Below, piece after piece: positions 9,001-18,849 of a DNA stretch of 64,000 nt (the first letter of the stretch is position 1; each line of letters begins with the position of its first letter). Both the position numbers and the translations under genes were made by a program. The stretch lies in contig NZ_CP143542.1 in the NCBI RefSeq assembly GCF_046237605.1, positions 3,472,001 through 3,536,000 on the forward strand. Direction: 5' to 3'. A model generated the notes under the pieces. It saw nothing but the letters and a program-made list of their open reading frames with translations. It did not search any database and had not been told where the DNA came from. This stretch comes from Paraperibacillus marinus. GTDB taxonomy: Bacteria; Bacillota; Bacilli; Bacillales; DSM-1321.

Positions 9001-9536
9001 GTTTTTCCCTCCCTGGCAATGGGGGCAAGAAAGCAAGGGGCGATACTCGCCCTTCCTGAACTCTGGTTTTTGTTTTTGTACGCATTATCCTCTCTTGTGC
9101 ATCAAGTTGCCTAATGTTATCAGGACTTTTAGATGTGCGTTATTTCAACTGGAAGGTATATGACGAACCTTTCGACCTCTACCCCTCATCAACTATCCCC
9201 TTGTACTTTATCAATTATATGTAAAGTGGTAGAATTTTGATTGGACAAGTAGCGGGGGAAATTAGCATCATTTTAATTAAGAAAAAGGAGTCCTTTACGG
9301 AGGGGACTGCAAAAACAAAGTGGACCCGATGTAAAGGACAATCCGAAAAAAAGACAATACTAGAAAGGTAACAAAAAATTCATTTTTCAGATTAAATTAG
9401 AAAAAAATGACCATTACATTTTTACACATTTTTTTTAACCCAAATAATGTGGAAAAGTTTTAAGATTAGTAAATAATTAATTTAATTGGTATAAATGAGA
9501 TGGGGAAATAATGCAGAAAAATGAAAAAACAATTTA
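9001..9536. other. Leader region of island glmS
   Basis: The 535 bases before glmS contain no gene. A small hairpin (GGGCGAGTATCGCCC on the minus strand) lies about 40 bases before the start, and the island repeat copy 2 lies at 9437-9524. The conserved core of the glmS ribozyme is not visible. No confident sigma-A or sigma-K promoter was found. Confidence 0.5.
9437..9524. repeat. Island intergenic repeat, copy 2
   Basis: Near-identical to 4619-4705. Both copies lie just after the 3' end of one minus-strand gene and well upstream of the next one. Confidence 0.75.
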
Positions 9537-11102
9537 TTATGATTCTATATCTCTTCGAATACCTGGCTGGTAAAAGGGGCATACTTTCATTATGTTTCCT
9601 ATATTCACACTAGGATTAATTGCCATTTGTTCATATGCATAGGATAAGGCGTTTTGATCTAAAGTCCAAGTTTTCTCTTTTGACAGATTAGAGTAAATAT
9701 AATCTTCTACCAATGAAATAAAGCTGCGTGAATGATGATTATTTTTAAGGAATACGTTACCTGCCATAATCCTTCTCCATGGACAAATGGATACAACTCC
9801 TCTTGAAAAAGCTAATCCAACATCATAGTTTTTTATTGATTTTAAAAAAGGGCCAGGGTCAGAATTAGTGAAAAGATCCGCATCCATAATATATAAATCA
9901 CTATTAAAATAATCCATAAAATACCTTGCAGTTAAAAATCTCGCGCAGGCGAAATAGGTTTTCATTTCAGGAACTCCTTTTGGAATATCCTCCATAGAAA
10001 AAGTAGGATGAATGATTGGACTTTCTGATTGTCGAAAACTCTTCATTGTATTAAATAATGAAATAGTCTCAGAAACACATTTCTCTACCTCATTTTTGTT
10101 TCCAATCACATGAAAATGAAAATGGTATTTTTTGAGAACCATTGCCATAAACATTAAATTTATTCCATATAACCTTAGAAATCTTTGATCCACCGAAATT
10201 AACAACACGGTATTATTTCTTTTCTTATTATCAAAAAGAATTTCTATTTTACCATTCATTTTTTTTACTGGAAGTATATCGGAATAGGTGTATAACCCTT
10301 GATCAAAATTTAGGAATGGTATATAATTTTCTGAAAAAAGAAGCGCTTTTTGGAAGCATTTTATTGCCTTCTCCCTTTGACCAAGGAAACTATATAATTT
10401 TCCGGACAAAACACTGGCCATTTGTAATGTACTTGAATGCTTTTCCAACTTTTTTATAAAGGTTTCTAAATAACTATAATTTTCCTCATTATTAATGAGA
10501 TACTGATAATCATAGAATTTAGTATTATGACCCCGTTTTGTCATCTCTTGCTTGATTTCCAAATAATTCTCCAAATAAAAAACAATATTGCCCAACAAGT
10601 TGGGTTCATAATGAATTCGGGTTTTTAAAGCTTGAATAAATCTTTTCGCATTTTTATGAGAAGAGTTGGACTTAGACCATAATGATCTCATGAATAATGT
10701 AATTGTTCTTCGGAATCGGCTTAAGAGAGGAGGAGATGGTTGGTCAACCAGCATTTTGATCCACTTGTTCAGTGTATTGTCATCTACATTTGATTTTTCA
10801 AGGAGAAAATCTTCTAATTGAAAATCTTCTATTTTAGGACCATTTATTTTAAAAACATTTAATTTAAAGTCTTCCAATAAAGAGATATAATTCGTTACAT
10901 CCTCCCAACAACCATTTTTATATAATTGAAATTTATATTTATAATTCCGACTATTTTCAATTACTTCCTGGTCTTCTAATGTATAAATTTCCTCTTTTTT
11001 TATCTCAATCTTCAAATAAAAAACCTGTTTGGAACTATCATAGATTACTAACCTTGTTTTCTCATTAATCCCGAATTTTTTCGGGTTAAAAGTTAGTGAC
11101 AT
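9537..11102 (-). CDS. Putative GT-A glycosyltransferase with TPR-like middle, copy 1
   Basis: A 521-residue protein I cannot assign to a named family. Residues 1-80 form a beta-rich domain (GINEKTRLVIYDSS). Residues 215-265 look like a TPR pair (SGKLYSFLGQREKAIKCFQKAL). Residues 295-500 look like a GT-A nucleotide-sugar transferase: VLLISVDQRFLRLYGINL, then SDLYIMDADLF with D407 and D409 as a likely DxD metal site, and WTLDQNALSYAYEQM near 475. There is no signal peptide or membrane segment. The ATG follows AAGGGATGAG. A paralogue lies at 11635-13146. The glycosyltransferase call is inference from fold-like motifs and context. Confidence 0.65.
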   Translation of the reverse strand: MSLTFNPKKFGINEKTRLVIYDSSKQVFYLKIEIKKEEIYTLEDQEVIENSRNYKYKFQLYKNGCWEDVTNYISLLEDFKLNVFKINGPKIEDFQLEDFLLEKSNVDDNTLNKWIKMLVDQPSPPLLSRFRRTITLFMRSLWSKSNSSHKNAKRFIQALKTRIHYEPNLLGNIVFYLENYLEIKQEMTKRGHNTKFYDYQYLINNEENYSYLETFIKKLEKHSSTLQMASVLSGKLYSFLGQREKAIKCFQKALLFSENYIPFLNFDQGLYTYSDILPVKKMNGKIEILFDNKKRNNTVLLISVDQRFLRLYGINLMFMAMVLKKYHFHFHVIGNKNEVEKCVSETISLFNTMKSFRQSESPIIHPTFSMEDIPKGVPEMKTYFACARFLTARYFMDYFNSDLYIMDADLFTNSDPGPFLKSIKNYDVGLAFSRGVVSICPWRRIMAGNVFLKNNHHSRSFISLVEDYIYSNLSKEKTWTLDQNALSYAYEQMAINPSVNIGNIMKVCPFYQPGIRRDIES

Positions 11103-11289
11103 ATTCTCATCCCTTCAATAAAAAGTGAACTCTCCAATAATCTTCATTTAAGGAAGCAGCTTCATGATTTGTTGCAGCTTGCTTCCCCCTTTATCAAATC
11201 CAATGAAATCGTTCCTTGAGTAAATGCTAAACTTCTTCCGAAAAGATACACCTATAATATGCTTTATTAACCATGTCTTTAAATATATT

Positions 11290-11609
11290 TAGGTTAGAAA
11301 AAGACACCAGGAAGTGAAGGCTTCCACTTTTTGATTCCCCACTTTTTTACTTCTGTTCGTTTTCCCCATCGTGAGTGTGGATATCCGCCGCTGGTACCAA
11401 AAACAATTATTCTCCACAGTCTGAAGGTATTTCGTTGTGTGGTCAAAGTGATAAAGATTACCTCCACAATTGGATTGGAGGCAAGACCATCTCCATAAAG
11501 AATAGAGGGCCTTTGCCATTTGTTTATGGACCTTCTTTTCAAAAATGATTGCAGCAGACAGTCCGAGATATCCCAATCCTACAACACACATTCTCACTAT
11601 TTTCCTCAT
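11290..11609 (-). pseudogene. Second wecC relic joined to a sugar-epimerase-like fragment
   Basis: From ATG 11609 the minus strand reads MRKIVRMCVVGLGYLGLSAA, clearly the Rossmann start of a UDP-sugar dehydrogenase, then loses the similarity after about 25 codons. In another frame further on, SNPIVEV and RIIVFGTSGG recall the NAD-dependent sugar epimerase pattern NP..D..N, IVF.SSGG. I read it as two decayed genes run together. The dehydrogenase part is good; the epimerase part is weak. Confidence 0.6.
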
Positions 11610-11634
11610 AGACAAATTATATTTAAAAAACAAT

Positions 11635-13146
11635 TCATTGAGATTCAATATTTATACGAATACGAGGCTGGTAAAAAGGACGATTTCCTAAATTTCCTAT
11701 ATTCACACTTGGATTAGTTGCCATTTGTTCATATGCATACGATAACGCGTTTTGATCTAAAGTCCAAGTTTTCTCTTTTGGCAGATTAGTGTATATATAG
11801 TCTTCCACGAATGAAATGAAGCTGCGTGAATAATGATTATTTTTAAGGAATACGTTACCTGCACCAATTCTTCTCCAAGGACAAAGGGTACAAATTCCTC
11901 CGGCAAAAGCTAACCCAACATCATATTGTTTTATTGATTTTAAAAAAGGGCCAGGGTCAGAATTAGTGAAAAGATCCGCATCCATAATATATAAATCACT
12001 ATTAAAATAATCCATAAAATACCTTGCAGTTAAAAATCTCGCGCAGGCGAAATAGGTTTTCATTTCAGGAACTCCTTTTGGAATATCCTCCATAGAAAAA
12101 GTAGGATGAATGATTGGACTTTCTGATTGTCGAAAACTCTTCATTGTATTAAATAATGAAATAGTCTCAGAAACACATTTCTCTACCTCATTTTTGTTTC
12201 CAATCACATGAAAATGAAAGTGGTATTTTTTGAGAACCATTGCCATAAACATTAAATTTATTCCATATAACCTTAGAAATCTTTGATCCACCGAAATTAA
12301 CAACACGGTATTATTTCTTTTCTTATTATCAAAAAGAATTTCTATTTTACCATTCATTTTTTTTACTGGAAGTAAATCGGAATAGGTGTATAACCCCTGA
12401 TCAAAATTTAGGAATGGTATATAGTTTTCTGAAAAAAGAAGCGCTTTTTGGAAGCATTTTATTGCCTTCTCCCTTTGACCAAGGAAACTATATAATTTTC
12501 CGGACAAAACATTGGCCATTTGTAATGTACTTGAATGCTTTTCCAATTTTTCTATAAAGGTTTCCAGATAACTATAATTCTCCTTATTTTTAATGAAATG
12601 TTGATACGTTTTAGCATAATGACCTCGTTTTGTCATCTCTTGCTTGATTTCTAAATAATTCTCTAAATAAAAGACAATATTGCCCAACAAGCTTGCTTCA
12701 TAATGAATTTGGGACTTTAAAGCTTGAATAAGTCTTTTAGCATTTTTATGAGAAGACAAGCGCTCAGACCATAATGATCTCATGAATAATGTAATTGCTG
12801 TGCGAAATTGAAGTAAAAGATGAGAAGATTTATGGTCAACAAGCATTTTGATCCACTTGTTCAGCGTATCGTCATCTACCTTTAACTTATCAAGGAGAAA
12901 TTCTTCTATATTAAATTCCTCTCCTAAAGAGAAATATTTCGTTTCATCCTCCCAACGGCCATTTTTAAATAATTGAAATTTATATTTAAAATTCCAACTA
13001 TTTTCAATCACTGTTTGGTCTTCTAATGTATAAATTTCCCCTTTTTTAATTTCAATCACCGAATGAATTCCCTTTGAACTATCATAGATGATTAACCTTG
13101 TTTTCTCATTAATCCCGAATTTGTTCGGGTTAAAAGTTAGTGACAT
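11635..13146 (-). CDS. Putative GT-A glycosyltransferase with TPR-like middle, copy 2
   Basis: A 503-residue paralogue of 9537-11102 with the same layout: N-terminal MSLTFNPNKFGINEKTRL, TPR-like segment, DxD motif in YIMDADLF and C-terminal WTLDQNALSYAYEQM. The start is placed at ATG 13146 because that matches the paralogue and has the same AAGGGATGAG site; a longer frame to 13209 is unlikely. The DNA for the TPR and DxD region (about 11925-12525) is almost identical to copy 1, while the first half and the extreme C-terminus differ. Copy 2 lacks about 15 residues near position 85. Confidence 0.65.
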   Translation of the reverse strand: MSLTFNPNKFGINEKTRLIIYDSSKGIHSVIEIKKGEIYTLEDQTVIENSWNFKYKFQLFKNGRWEDETKYFSLGEEFNIEEFLLDKLKVDDDTLNKWIKMLVDHKSSHLLLQFRTAITLFMRSLWSERLSSHKNAKRLIQALKSQIHYEASLLGNIVFYLENYLEIKQEMTKRGHYAKTYQHFIKNKENYSYLETFIEKLEKHSSTLQMANVLSGKLYSFLGQREKAIKCFQKALLFSENYIPFLNFDQGLYTYSDLLPVKKMNGKIEILFDNKKRNNTVLLISVDQRFLRLYGINLMFMAMVLKKYHFHFHVIGNKNEVEKCVSETISLFNTMKSFRQSESPIIHPTFSMEDIPKGVPEMKTYFACARFLTARYFMDYFNSDLYIMDADLFTNSDPGPFLKSIKQYDVGLAFAGGICTLCPWRRIGAGNVFLKNNHYSRSFISFVEDYIYTNLPKEKTWTLDQNALSYAYEQMATNPSVNIGNLGNRPFYQPRIRINIESQ

Positions 13147-13285
13147 ATTCTCATCCCTTCGATACAATTTGAATTTTCCTCTAATATGATTTAAGAAAAG
13201 CAGCTTCATGATTTGTTACTGCTTGTAATGAATTGGATTATTACAAGCTTAGATGGAATTATACATGTTGTCCTAAAAGAGGTTT

Positions 13286-15061
13286 CTATATGGTTACATG
13301 TGTTTTATAATCTTCCGTATAAGCAACAATTGAACATTTACGTAAGAAATCAGTGTCCTTTATTTTCCACGTATGCTCCTCCATATTTGAACTTCTCATA
13401 CAAACATAGTTGTATTTATCAGTAGAATATATTTTATAGTTCTTGGAAATGCAGTCTTTGATGAAAATGGTGTCGGAGCCTCTCGGTACATCCTCGGGGA
13501 AACGAACATTATTAAAAACGCTCTTTTTGACAATCATAGCGGATCCGGAGATTAAATTAACAAACTGATTCTCGCGATTTGGGAATCGAAGGGCTAGCAA
13601 TTTCATCCCTTCCAGGTATGAGTAATAGGTTCCCTTTCCAACGATATCAGCATCTGTATACTCAAATGCATGCATGAGATCTGTGAGAAAGTGTGGAGCA
13701 TAGTAATTGTCATCATCAAATTTGGAAACAAAGGGGTAACGCGCATGATCCAAAGCAAAGTTAAAACACTTTCCCAAGTTTTCATGTTCTGATATTTGAA
13801 AAACCGAAACATTTTTATATTTTTTCGCCTTTTTCAGCCATTTCTTTAAACTCATATCATCTTTATTCAAAATAATAATAAGTTCTTTATTTGGCCATAC
13901 TTGATTCTCATAATTTTGAAAGACCAAATCCATTGAATGGATTCTATTAGTACAAGTAATGATTGATACACCAGGCAACGGTTCCTCACTTATCCCACTT
14001 AATTCTATTTTCTGCAAAATTTCATTAAATCTATGTCTATAAAGATGTTTTGCAAATACGGAACGTATTCCTAATAATGCCAAACGCTCTCTATACTTCT
14101 CATGACGGAGAAGCATATGGAGTTGTTGTTTCACCTCTTCTTCTGTTTCACAAATTGATACAATACCGCTAAACAGTTCAGCTGTTCCCTTTGATGGGGT
14201 GCTTACTACATTGGTTCCGCTTGCGAGTAATTCATACACCCTTCTGGAAAACATAGTAGGACTTTCAGTAATGGAGTTTACATTAAGAAAGACCTTATAT
14301 AATTTATAAGCGTTAACCATATCCAGGTAATCAAGTCCTCCTACAATATTATGAATATATTTATCAGGGTACTTCATGGATGCTATTGATTGTCCAAAAT
14401 TCCGATCAAAAATATGAAGTCCCAGCTCCTTTGATGCTTCAAACATCATTTCCATTTGCGCACGACGTTCCGGGTATTTTTTGACATACCATGTACCCGC
14501 GAAGGCGATATTTTTTTTATTAAACAATGTTGAGTGAACTGGATTGTGGATTATTGGCTGTGCCGCAAACGGCAGTACAAATACTTTCTCAGTGCTTCCG
14601 GCTTTCTTATACTTTTCTACACAATCTGCGTCCGTTGTAAAAATATAATCAAATAGTTTGGCTGTTTCGATAAAATGGACAAAGTTTGATGGATCCTCTT
14701 TATTCCAAAAAACAGTTTTTATGTTGTTTTTTCTGCAGTAGTCGATTACTAGTCGGATGGGAGATTCCGGTTTTAATTCCAGATTCATTAACTGGTGTCG
14801 CCAACAATCATTTTCCCCTCTCCAGGCCGACTCCACAAACAGAAAATGGGGTTTAAATTGTTGAATCTGATTCTTCCAGGTAGATGGGAGTAATTGCTTA
14901 AGGGTACACTCATATTTAAAACATTCATAACTGAAAGTATCTAAAATACAAGCAACCCGAATGTCTGGCCTTTTACATTTCGAAAACTGATATTGAGGGA
15001 AATTTTTAATCTCATTCAATACTTCTGTCATGTTAATAGATTCGATTGGTTCATTGCTCAT
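13286..15061 (-). CDS. CgeB-CgeD-type fused glycosyltransferase, copy 2
   Basis: A 591-residue paralogue of 4742-6517 with the same two domains: a CgeB-like half (FLFVESAWRGENDCWRHQL, SPTMFSRRVYELLASGTNVV) and a CgeD-like GT2 half (VSIITCTNRIHSMDLVFQNY, KFDDDNYYAPHFL). The start is ATG 15061, with GAAGGAAG upstream. It follows the heparinase-like genes closely and probably shares their transcript. Differences are spread along the gene, so it looks like an older duplicate than the DxD pair. Confidence 0.85.
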   Translation of the reverse strand: MSNEPIESINMTEVLNEIKNFPQYQFSKCKRPDIRVACILDTFSYECFKYECTLKQLLPSTWKNQIQQFKPHFLFVESAWRGENDCWRHQLMNLELKPESPIRLVIDYCRKNNIKTVFWNKEDPSNFVHFIETAKLFDYIFTTDADCVEKYKKAGSTEKVFVLPFAAQPIIHNPVHSTLFNKKNIAFAGTWYVKKYPERRAQMEMMFEASKELGLHIFDRNFGQSIASMKYPDKYIHNIVGGLDYLDMVNAYKLYKVFLNVNSITESPTMFSRRVYELLASGTNVVSTPSKGTAELFSGIVSICETEEEVKQQLHMLLRHEKYRERLALLGIRSVFAKHLYRHRFNEILQKIELSGISEEPLPGVSIITCTNRIHSMDLVFQNYENQVWPNKELIIILNKDDMSLKKWLKKAKKYKNVSVFQISEHENLGKCFNFALDHARYPFVSKFDDDNYYAPHFLTDLMHAFEYTDADIVGKGTYYSYLEGMKLLALRFPNRENQFVNLISGSAMIVKKSVFNNVRFPEDVPRGSDTIFIKDCISKNYKIYSTDKYNYVCMRSSNMEEHTWKIKDTDFLRKCSIVAYTEDYKTHVTI

Positions 15062-15102
15062 CTTTAACACTTCCTTCTTTAAAAATAGCATTTGATGGTG
15101 TT

Positions 15103-16935
15103 TCATTCGAAATTAGAGATATGCTGTACATCGACAAATGTATTATTAATACGGAGCTTTTTCTCCTTTTTTCCAGTCTGCAATTCTATGTTTATATCGT
15201 TTTTTAAAGACAAGCTAATTACATCCGAATCCCATGAAAATGTTTCAATACCTTCCATGTTGGATTGGTCAGGGTGCAAATTTATGTGAGTTGCAAACTT
15301 TGTGTTTGATCCAATGGCCTTATATACTACCTGATTGTTTGGATTCACTTTCGCGTATGCCACTGAATTCCACCCAGCCATTGGCTCCTTACTGCCAAAA
15401 AAAACGTTGTGCTGCCTATCCAATAATGATTGAATGCTTATTACGGTTTTACCGTTAAGCGATCCAAGATAAATACCCTTTCCCTCATGACTGCAATTTA
15501 AGGCAGATGATAGATTAAATATTTGTTCAAAGGAATGGTCTTTATTTCCTTGAAGATTATCAAAAATAAAGACTTGATTCATTTTATTTAAAAAGACGAT
15601 ACTTCTTTGATGAATTACACCGGGATATAGAAAATGGACACCGCATACAAACGAAACTTCTTCAGAGATAAAATAATCGGTGATGCCTGATTTCTCAATG
15701 TTTCCTCTGGATATATCTGTATTTGAACCGTCAACAACAACTGAATTGTGCGCTCTTGAGGAAACTACGTATTGCCGCTCTTTTGATGAATAATTATAAT
15801 TGTACTTTCCCGCATCAATTAACAGTGGAATTCCATGAGCGAATAAGGTAAAAGATAAGTCGTCATGATGTTTGTGGACTCTCGAGTGAAAACTTGCCAA
15901 AAAGACAAGCTGTACCGTCCTGCTTGTGTACTTCCAGGTATTCCTGAAAGCTGCATATCCGCCATCCGGAAAAATTTTATTCAAGTGTTCAGGAGGTACA
16001 CCCTCCTTCCCTTTGGAAGCGACAAATTTTATACTATCCAGCACCTCCATGGAAGAATTACTCAATTTATTTATATTTATCAACTGTGGCTGGCTGTCGC
16101 CGATATTCGGAATTCGGCCATCTGGTTGGCATATATAGGCTAAAAATTCTATATGCTTTTCTACAATCTGTTCCAATTCCCTGTAAAATTCATTCCTTGT
16201 GTTTTTAAGGAACTCCATAAATTTCTTGATACGATTTAAAAATAAATATCCATAACCCGGAGAGTGCTCACGGTAACTTCCATCTTCTGCAAACAGATGT
16301 TTCAGCTGCTTCCTCATTCGTTGAATGGCAAGTGAACTCCATTCCTTTGCGTTTGGTAATCCGTTAAAAATTTGAGATGCAATAAATAAAGCTATGTCTT
16401 GATCGAAACCATGATTATGTTTCTCCATATAAAATTTGGGATCGGCTAATTTACGGCAATGTATCTCTGCGAGCAAACAAAAATCACTAAAAGTTTCTGT
16501 TCTATATTGGTTGATACGCAGAGTTTCAAATAGATTAGATATTTCAATCAATCTGAGTGCTGTGGAATGGTCATTCCATGCCATCTCTGACAAAGAATTT
16601 GGGTAATTATTCTCTTTCCAATTCATTAAAATAGCGATTGCTTTATCTAAAAATCTGGTGTCTTTACTAAAATTGAAACCTGTAACTAATTGCTCCACAA
16701 CAATTAAGCAATGTAACCAAAACCGCCAGCTTCGATCTTTTAGCGGGTCCAATCGCCATATATTTTCCTTATCTAATTCCAATGTTAGGGTTGGGTATCT
16801 ACCTTGCAAGTAAAATTGATTTTTGAGTAAGTTCTCACAAATTGTTACTAACTGAGATTGGCTGTTCTCAAGTATTGTAAATAGGGGAATATTATTTCTA
16901 GAGTTAATCTTTCGGAGGGATTCTTTATAATTCAT
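15103..16935 (-). CDS. Heparinase II/III-like protein, copy 1
   Basis: A 610-residue protein with an N-terminal alpha/alpha barrel (MAWNDHSTALRLIEISNLF, KHNHGFDQDIALFIASQIF, AEDGSYREHSPGYGY) and a C-terminal beta-sandwich starting near HSRVHKHHDDLSFTLFAHG, the usual layout of heparinase II/III and alginate lyase families. These cleave uronic-acid glycosides by beta-elimination. No signal peptide is present, so it acts inside the cell. In a glycan-synthesis island it may trim or edit a uronate polymer, or be a non-catalytic relative. Start ATG 16935 has only a distant GGAG. It follows its paralogue by 72 bases. Confidence 0.8.
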   Translation of the reverse strand: MNYKESLRKINSRNNIPLFTILENSQSQLVTICENLLKNQFYLQGRYPTLTLELDKENIWRLDPLKDRSWRFWLHCLIVVEQLVTGFNFSKDTRFLDKAIAILMNWKENNYPNSLSEMAWNDHSTALRLIEISNLFETLRINQYRTETFSDFCLLAEIHCRKLADPKFYMEKHNHGFDQDIALFIASQIFNGLPNAKEWSSLAIQRMRKQLKHLFAEDGSYREHSPGYGYLFLNRIKKFMEFLKNTRNEFYRELEQIVEKHIEFLAYICQPDGRIPNIGDSQPQLININKLSNSSMEVLDSIKFVASKGKEGVPPEHLNKIFPDGGYAAFRNTWKYTSRTVQLVFLASFHSRVHKHHDDLSFTLFAHGIPLLIDAGKYNYNYSSKERQYVVSSRAHNSVVVDGSNTDISRGNIEKSGITDYFISEEVSFVCGVHFLYPGVIHQRSIVFLNKMNQVFIFDNLQGNKDHSFEQIFNLSSALNCSHEGKGIYLGSLNGKTVISIQSLLDRQHNVFFGSKEPMAGWNSVAYAKVNPNNQVVYKAIGSNTKFATHINLHPDQSNMEGIETFSWDSDVISLSLKNDINIELQTGKKEKKLRINNTFVDVQHISNFE

Positions 16936-17007
16936 AGTATTCAGGCTCCAATTCGTTAGAAATTATAATAAAAATACCTAGTTATCATATAGTTTTCTGA
17001 CAATGTT

Positions 17008-18849
17008 TTATTTCGAGATATGCTGCACATCGACTAATTCATTATTTATCATGAGTTTTTTTTCTTTTTTTTCAATTTGTAATTCTATATTTATATTGTT
17101 TTTCAAGGAAAAGCTAATAACATCCTTATCCGTATCCCATGAAAATGATTCAATACCTTGAGTATCTAATTGGTCGGGTTGTAAATTGATATGAGTTGCA
17201 AACTTTGTGTTGAATCCTTTGGCCTTATATACCACTTGATAGTTTGGACTCACTTTACTGTAAGACAATGAATTCCACCCCGCCATTGGCTCCTTACTTC
17301 CAAAAAAAGTGTGGTGCTTATTATTTAATAAAGATTGAATGCTTATTAATTTTTTTCCGTTACGCATCCCACTATACATCCCATTTCCCTCATAACTACA
17401 TTTTAAGAAGGAAGACAGATTAAATATTTGTTCAAATGTATGTTCCTTTTTTCCACGAAGATTATCAAAGATAAAAACTTGATTCATTTTGCTCAAAAAG
17501 ACGATACATCTTTCATGGATCACACCGGGATATAAAAAATGCACACCGCATACAAACGAAACTTCTTCAGAGATAAAATAATCGGTGATGCCTGATTTCT
17601 CAATGTTTCCTCTGGATATATCTGTATTTGAACCGTCAACGATAACTGAATTGTGCGCTCTTGAGGAAACTACGTATTGCCGCTCTTTTGAGGAATAATT
17701 ATAATTGTACTTTCCCGCATCAATTAACAGTGGAATTCCATGGGCGAATAAGGTAAAAGATAAGTCGTCATGATGCTTGTGGATTCTTGAGTGAAAACTT
17801 GCCAAAAAGACCAGTTGCACCGTCCTGCTAGTGAACTTCCAGTTATTCCTGAAAACCGCATATCCGCCATCCGGGAAAATTTTGTTCAATTGTTTTTTGG
17901 GTGCACCATCCTTCCCTTTGGAACCTGCATATTTTATACTATCTGGCATTTTCATGGATGAATTAGCGACGAGTTTTTCTAGATTTATTAACTGTGGCTG
18001 GCTGTCCCCTATATTTGGTATCCGACCATCTGGTTGACATATATGGGATAAAAACACAATGTGTTTTTCCACGATTCTTTCCAAGTCACTATTTAGTTGA
18101 TTTTCTGTATGTTTAAGAAATTCCATAAATTTAAAAATACGACTTAATAACTGAACTCCATAACTCGGGGAATGTTCACGATAACTTCCATCTTCTGCAA
18201 ACAAATGTTTCAGTTGCTTTCTTATTCGGTGAATGGCAAGTGAACTCCATTCATTTGCTTCCGGCAATCCGTTAAAAATTTGAGATGCAACATATAAAGC
18301 GATGTCTTGATCAAAACCATGATTATGATTCTGCCTATAAAATTTGGAATCTGCCAATTTACTGCAATGAATGTCAGCAAGAAAACAAAAATCACTAAAA
18401 GTTTCTACTCTATATTGATGGATGCGCAATGTTTCAAACAAGTTTGCTATTTGTATTAATCTGAGTGCCGTAGAGTGGTCATTCCATGCCATTTCGGATG
18501 AAGAACTCGGGTAATTATTGTCTTTCCAATTCATTAAAATAGCGATTGCTTTATCTAAAACTTTGGTGTCTTTACTAACATTAAAGCCCTTTACCAAATA
18601 CTCCATCATAATTAAGCAATGCAATTGGAATCGCCAGCTTCGATCTTTTAAAGGGTCTAATTGCCAAATATTATCTTGTTTTTTCATATCCAGATTTATG
18701 GCCGGGAAATTCCTTTTTAAGTGAAAATTATTATTTATTAAATCCTCACAAATTTTCATTAAATCTGTCGAGGGATATTTATCTAAGAGTTCAAACAATG
18801 GCCTGTCTTTTCTATTCTTAATCTTAGAGAGGGCTTCCTCATAACTCAT
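17008..18849 (-). CDS. Heparinase II/III-like protein, copy 2
   Basis: A 613-residue paralogue of 15103-16935 with the same motifs (MAWNDHSTALRLIQIANLF, HNHGFDQDIALYVASQIF, HSRIHKHHDDLSFTLFAHG). The central block including SSRAHNSVIVDGSNTDISRG is virtually identical to copy 1. The start is ATG 18849, which overlaps the TGA of the upstream PP-loop gene as ATGA, implying translational coupling; a TTG two codons upstream is less likely. No signal peptide. Confidence 0.8.
   Translation of the reverse strand: MSYEEALSKIKNRKDRPLFELLDKYPSTDLMKICEDLINNNFHLKRNFPAINLDMKKQDNIWQLDPLKDRSWRFQLHCLIMMEYLVKGFNVSKDTKVLDKAIAILMNWKDNNYPSSSSEMAWNDHSTALRLIQIANLFETLRIHQYRVETFSDFCFLADIHCSKLADSKFYRQNHNHGFDQDIALYVASQIFNGLPEANEWSSLAIHRIRKQLKHLFAEDGSYREHSPSYGVQLLSRIFKFMEFLKHTENQLNSDLERIVEKHIVFLSHICQPDGRIPNIGDSQPQLINLEKLVANSSMKMPDSIKYAGSKGKDGAPKKQLNKIFPDGGYAVFRNNWKFTSRTVQLVFLASFHSRIHKHHDDLSFTLFAHGIPLLIDAGKYNYNYSSKERQYVVSSRAHNSVIVDGSNTDISRGNIEKSGITDYFISEEVSFVCGVHFLYPGVIHERCIVFLSKMNQVFIFDNLRGKKEHTFEQIFNLSSFLKCSYEGNGMYSGMRNGKKLISIQSLLNNKHHTFFGSKEPMAGWNSLSYSKVSPNYQVVYKAKGFNTKFATHINLQPDQLDTQGIESFSWDTDKDVISFSLKNNINIELQIEKKEKKLMINNELVDVQHISK

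Noticed and set aside
9001..9536. glmS ribozyme in the leader of glmS
   Set aside because: The conserved core could not be found by eye on the minus strand.
9540..11100. Island as a prophage or integrative element
   Set aside because: No integrase, transposase, attachment repeats or phage genes were seen; duplication within the locus explains the paralogues.
13227..13252. CTTGTAAT/ATTACAAG hairpin as a terminator of CgeB-CgeD copy 2
   Set aside because: No T tract on either strand; left uncalled.
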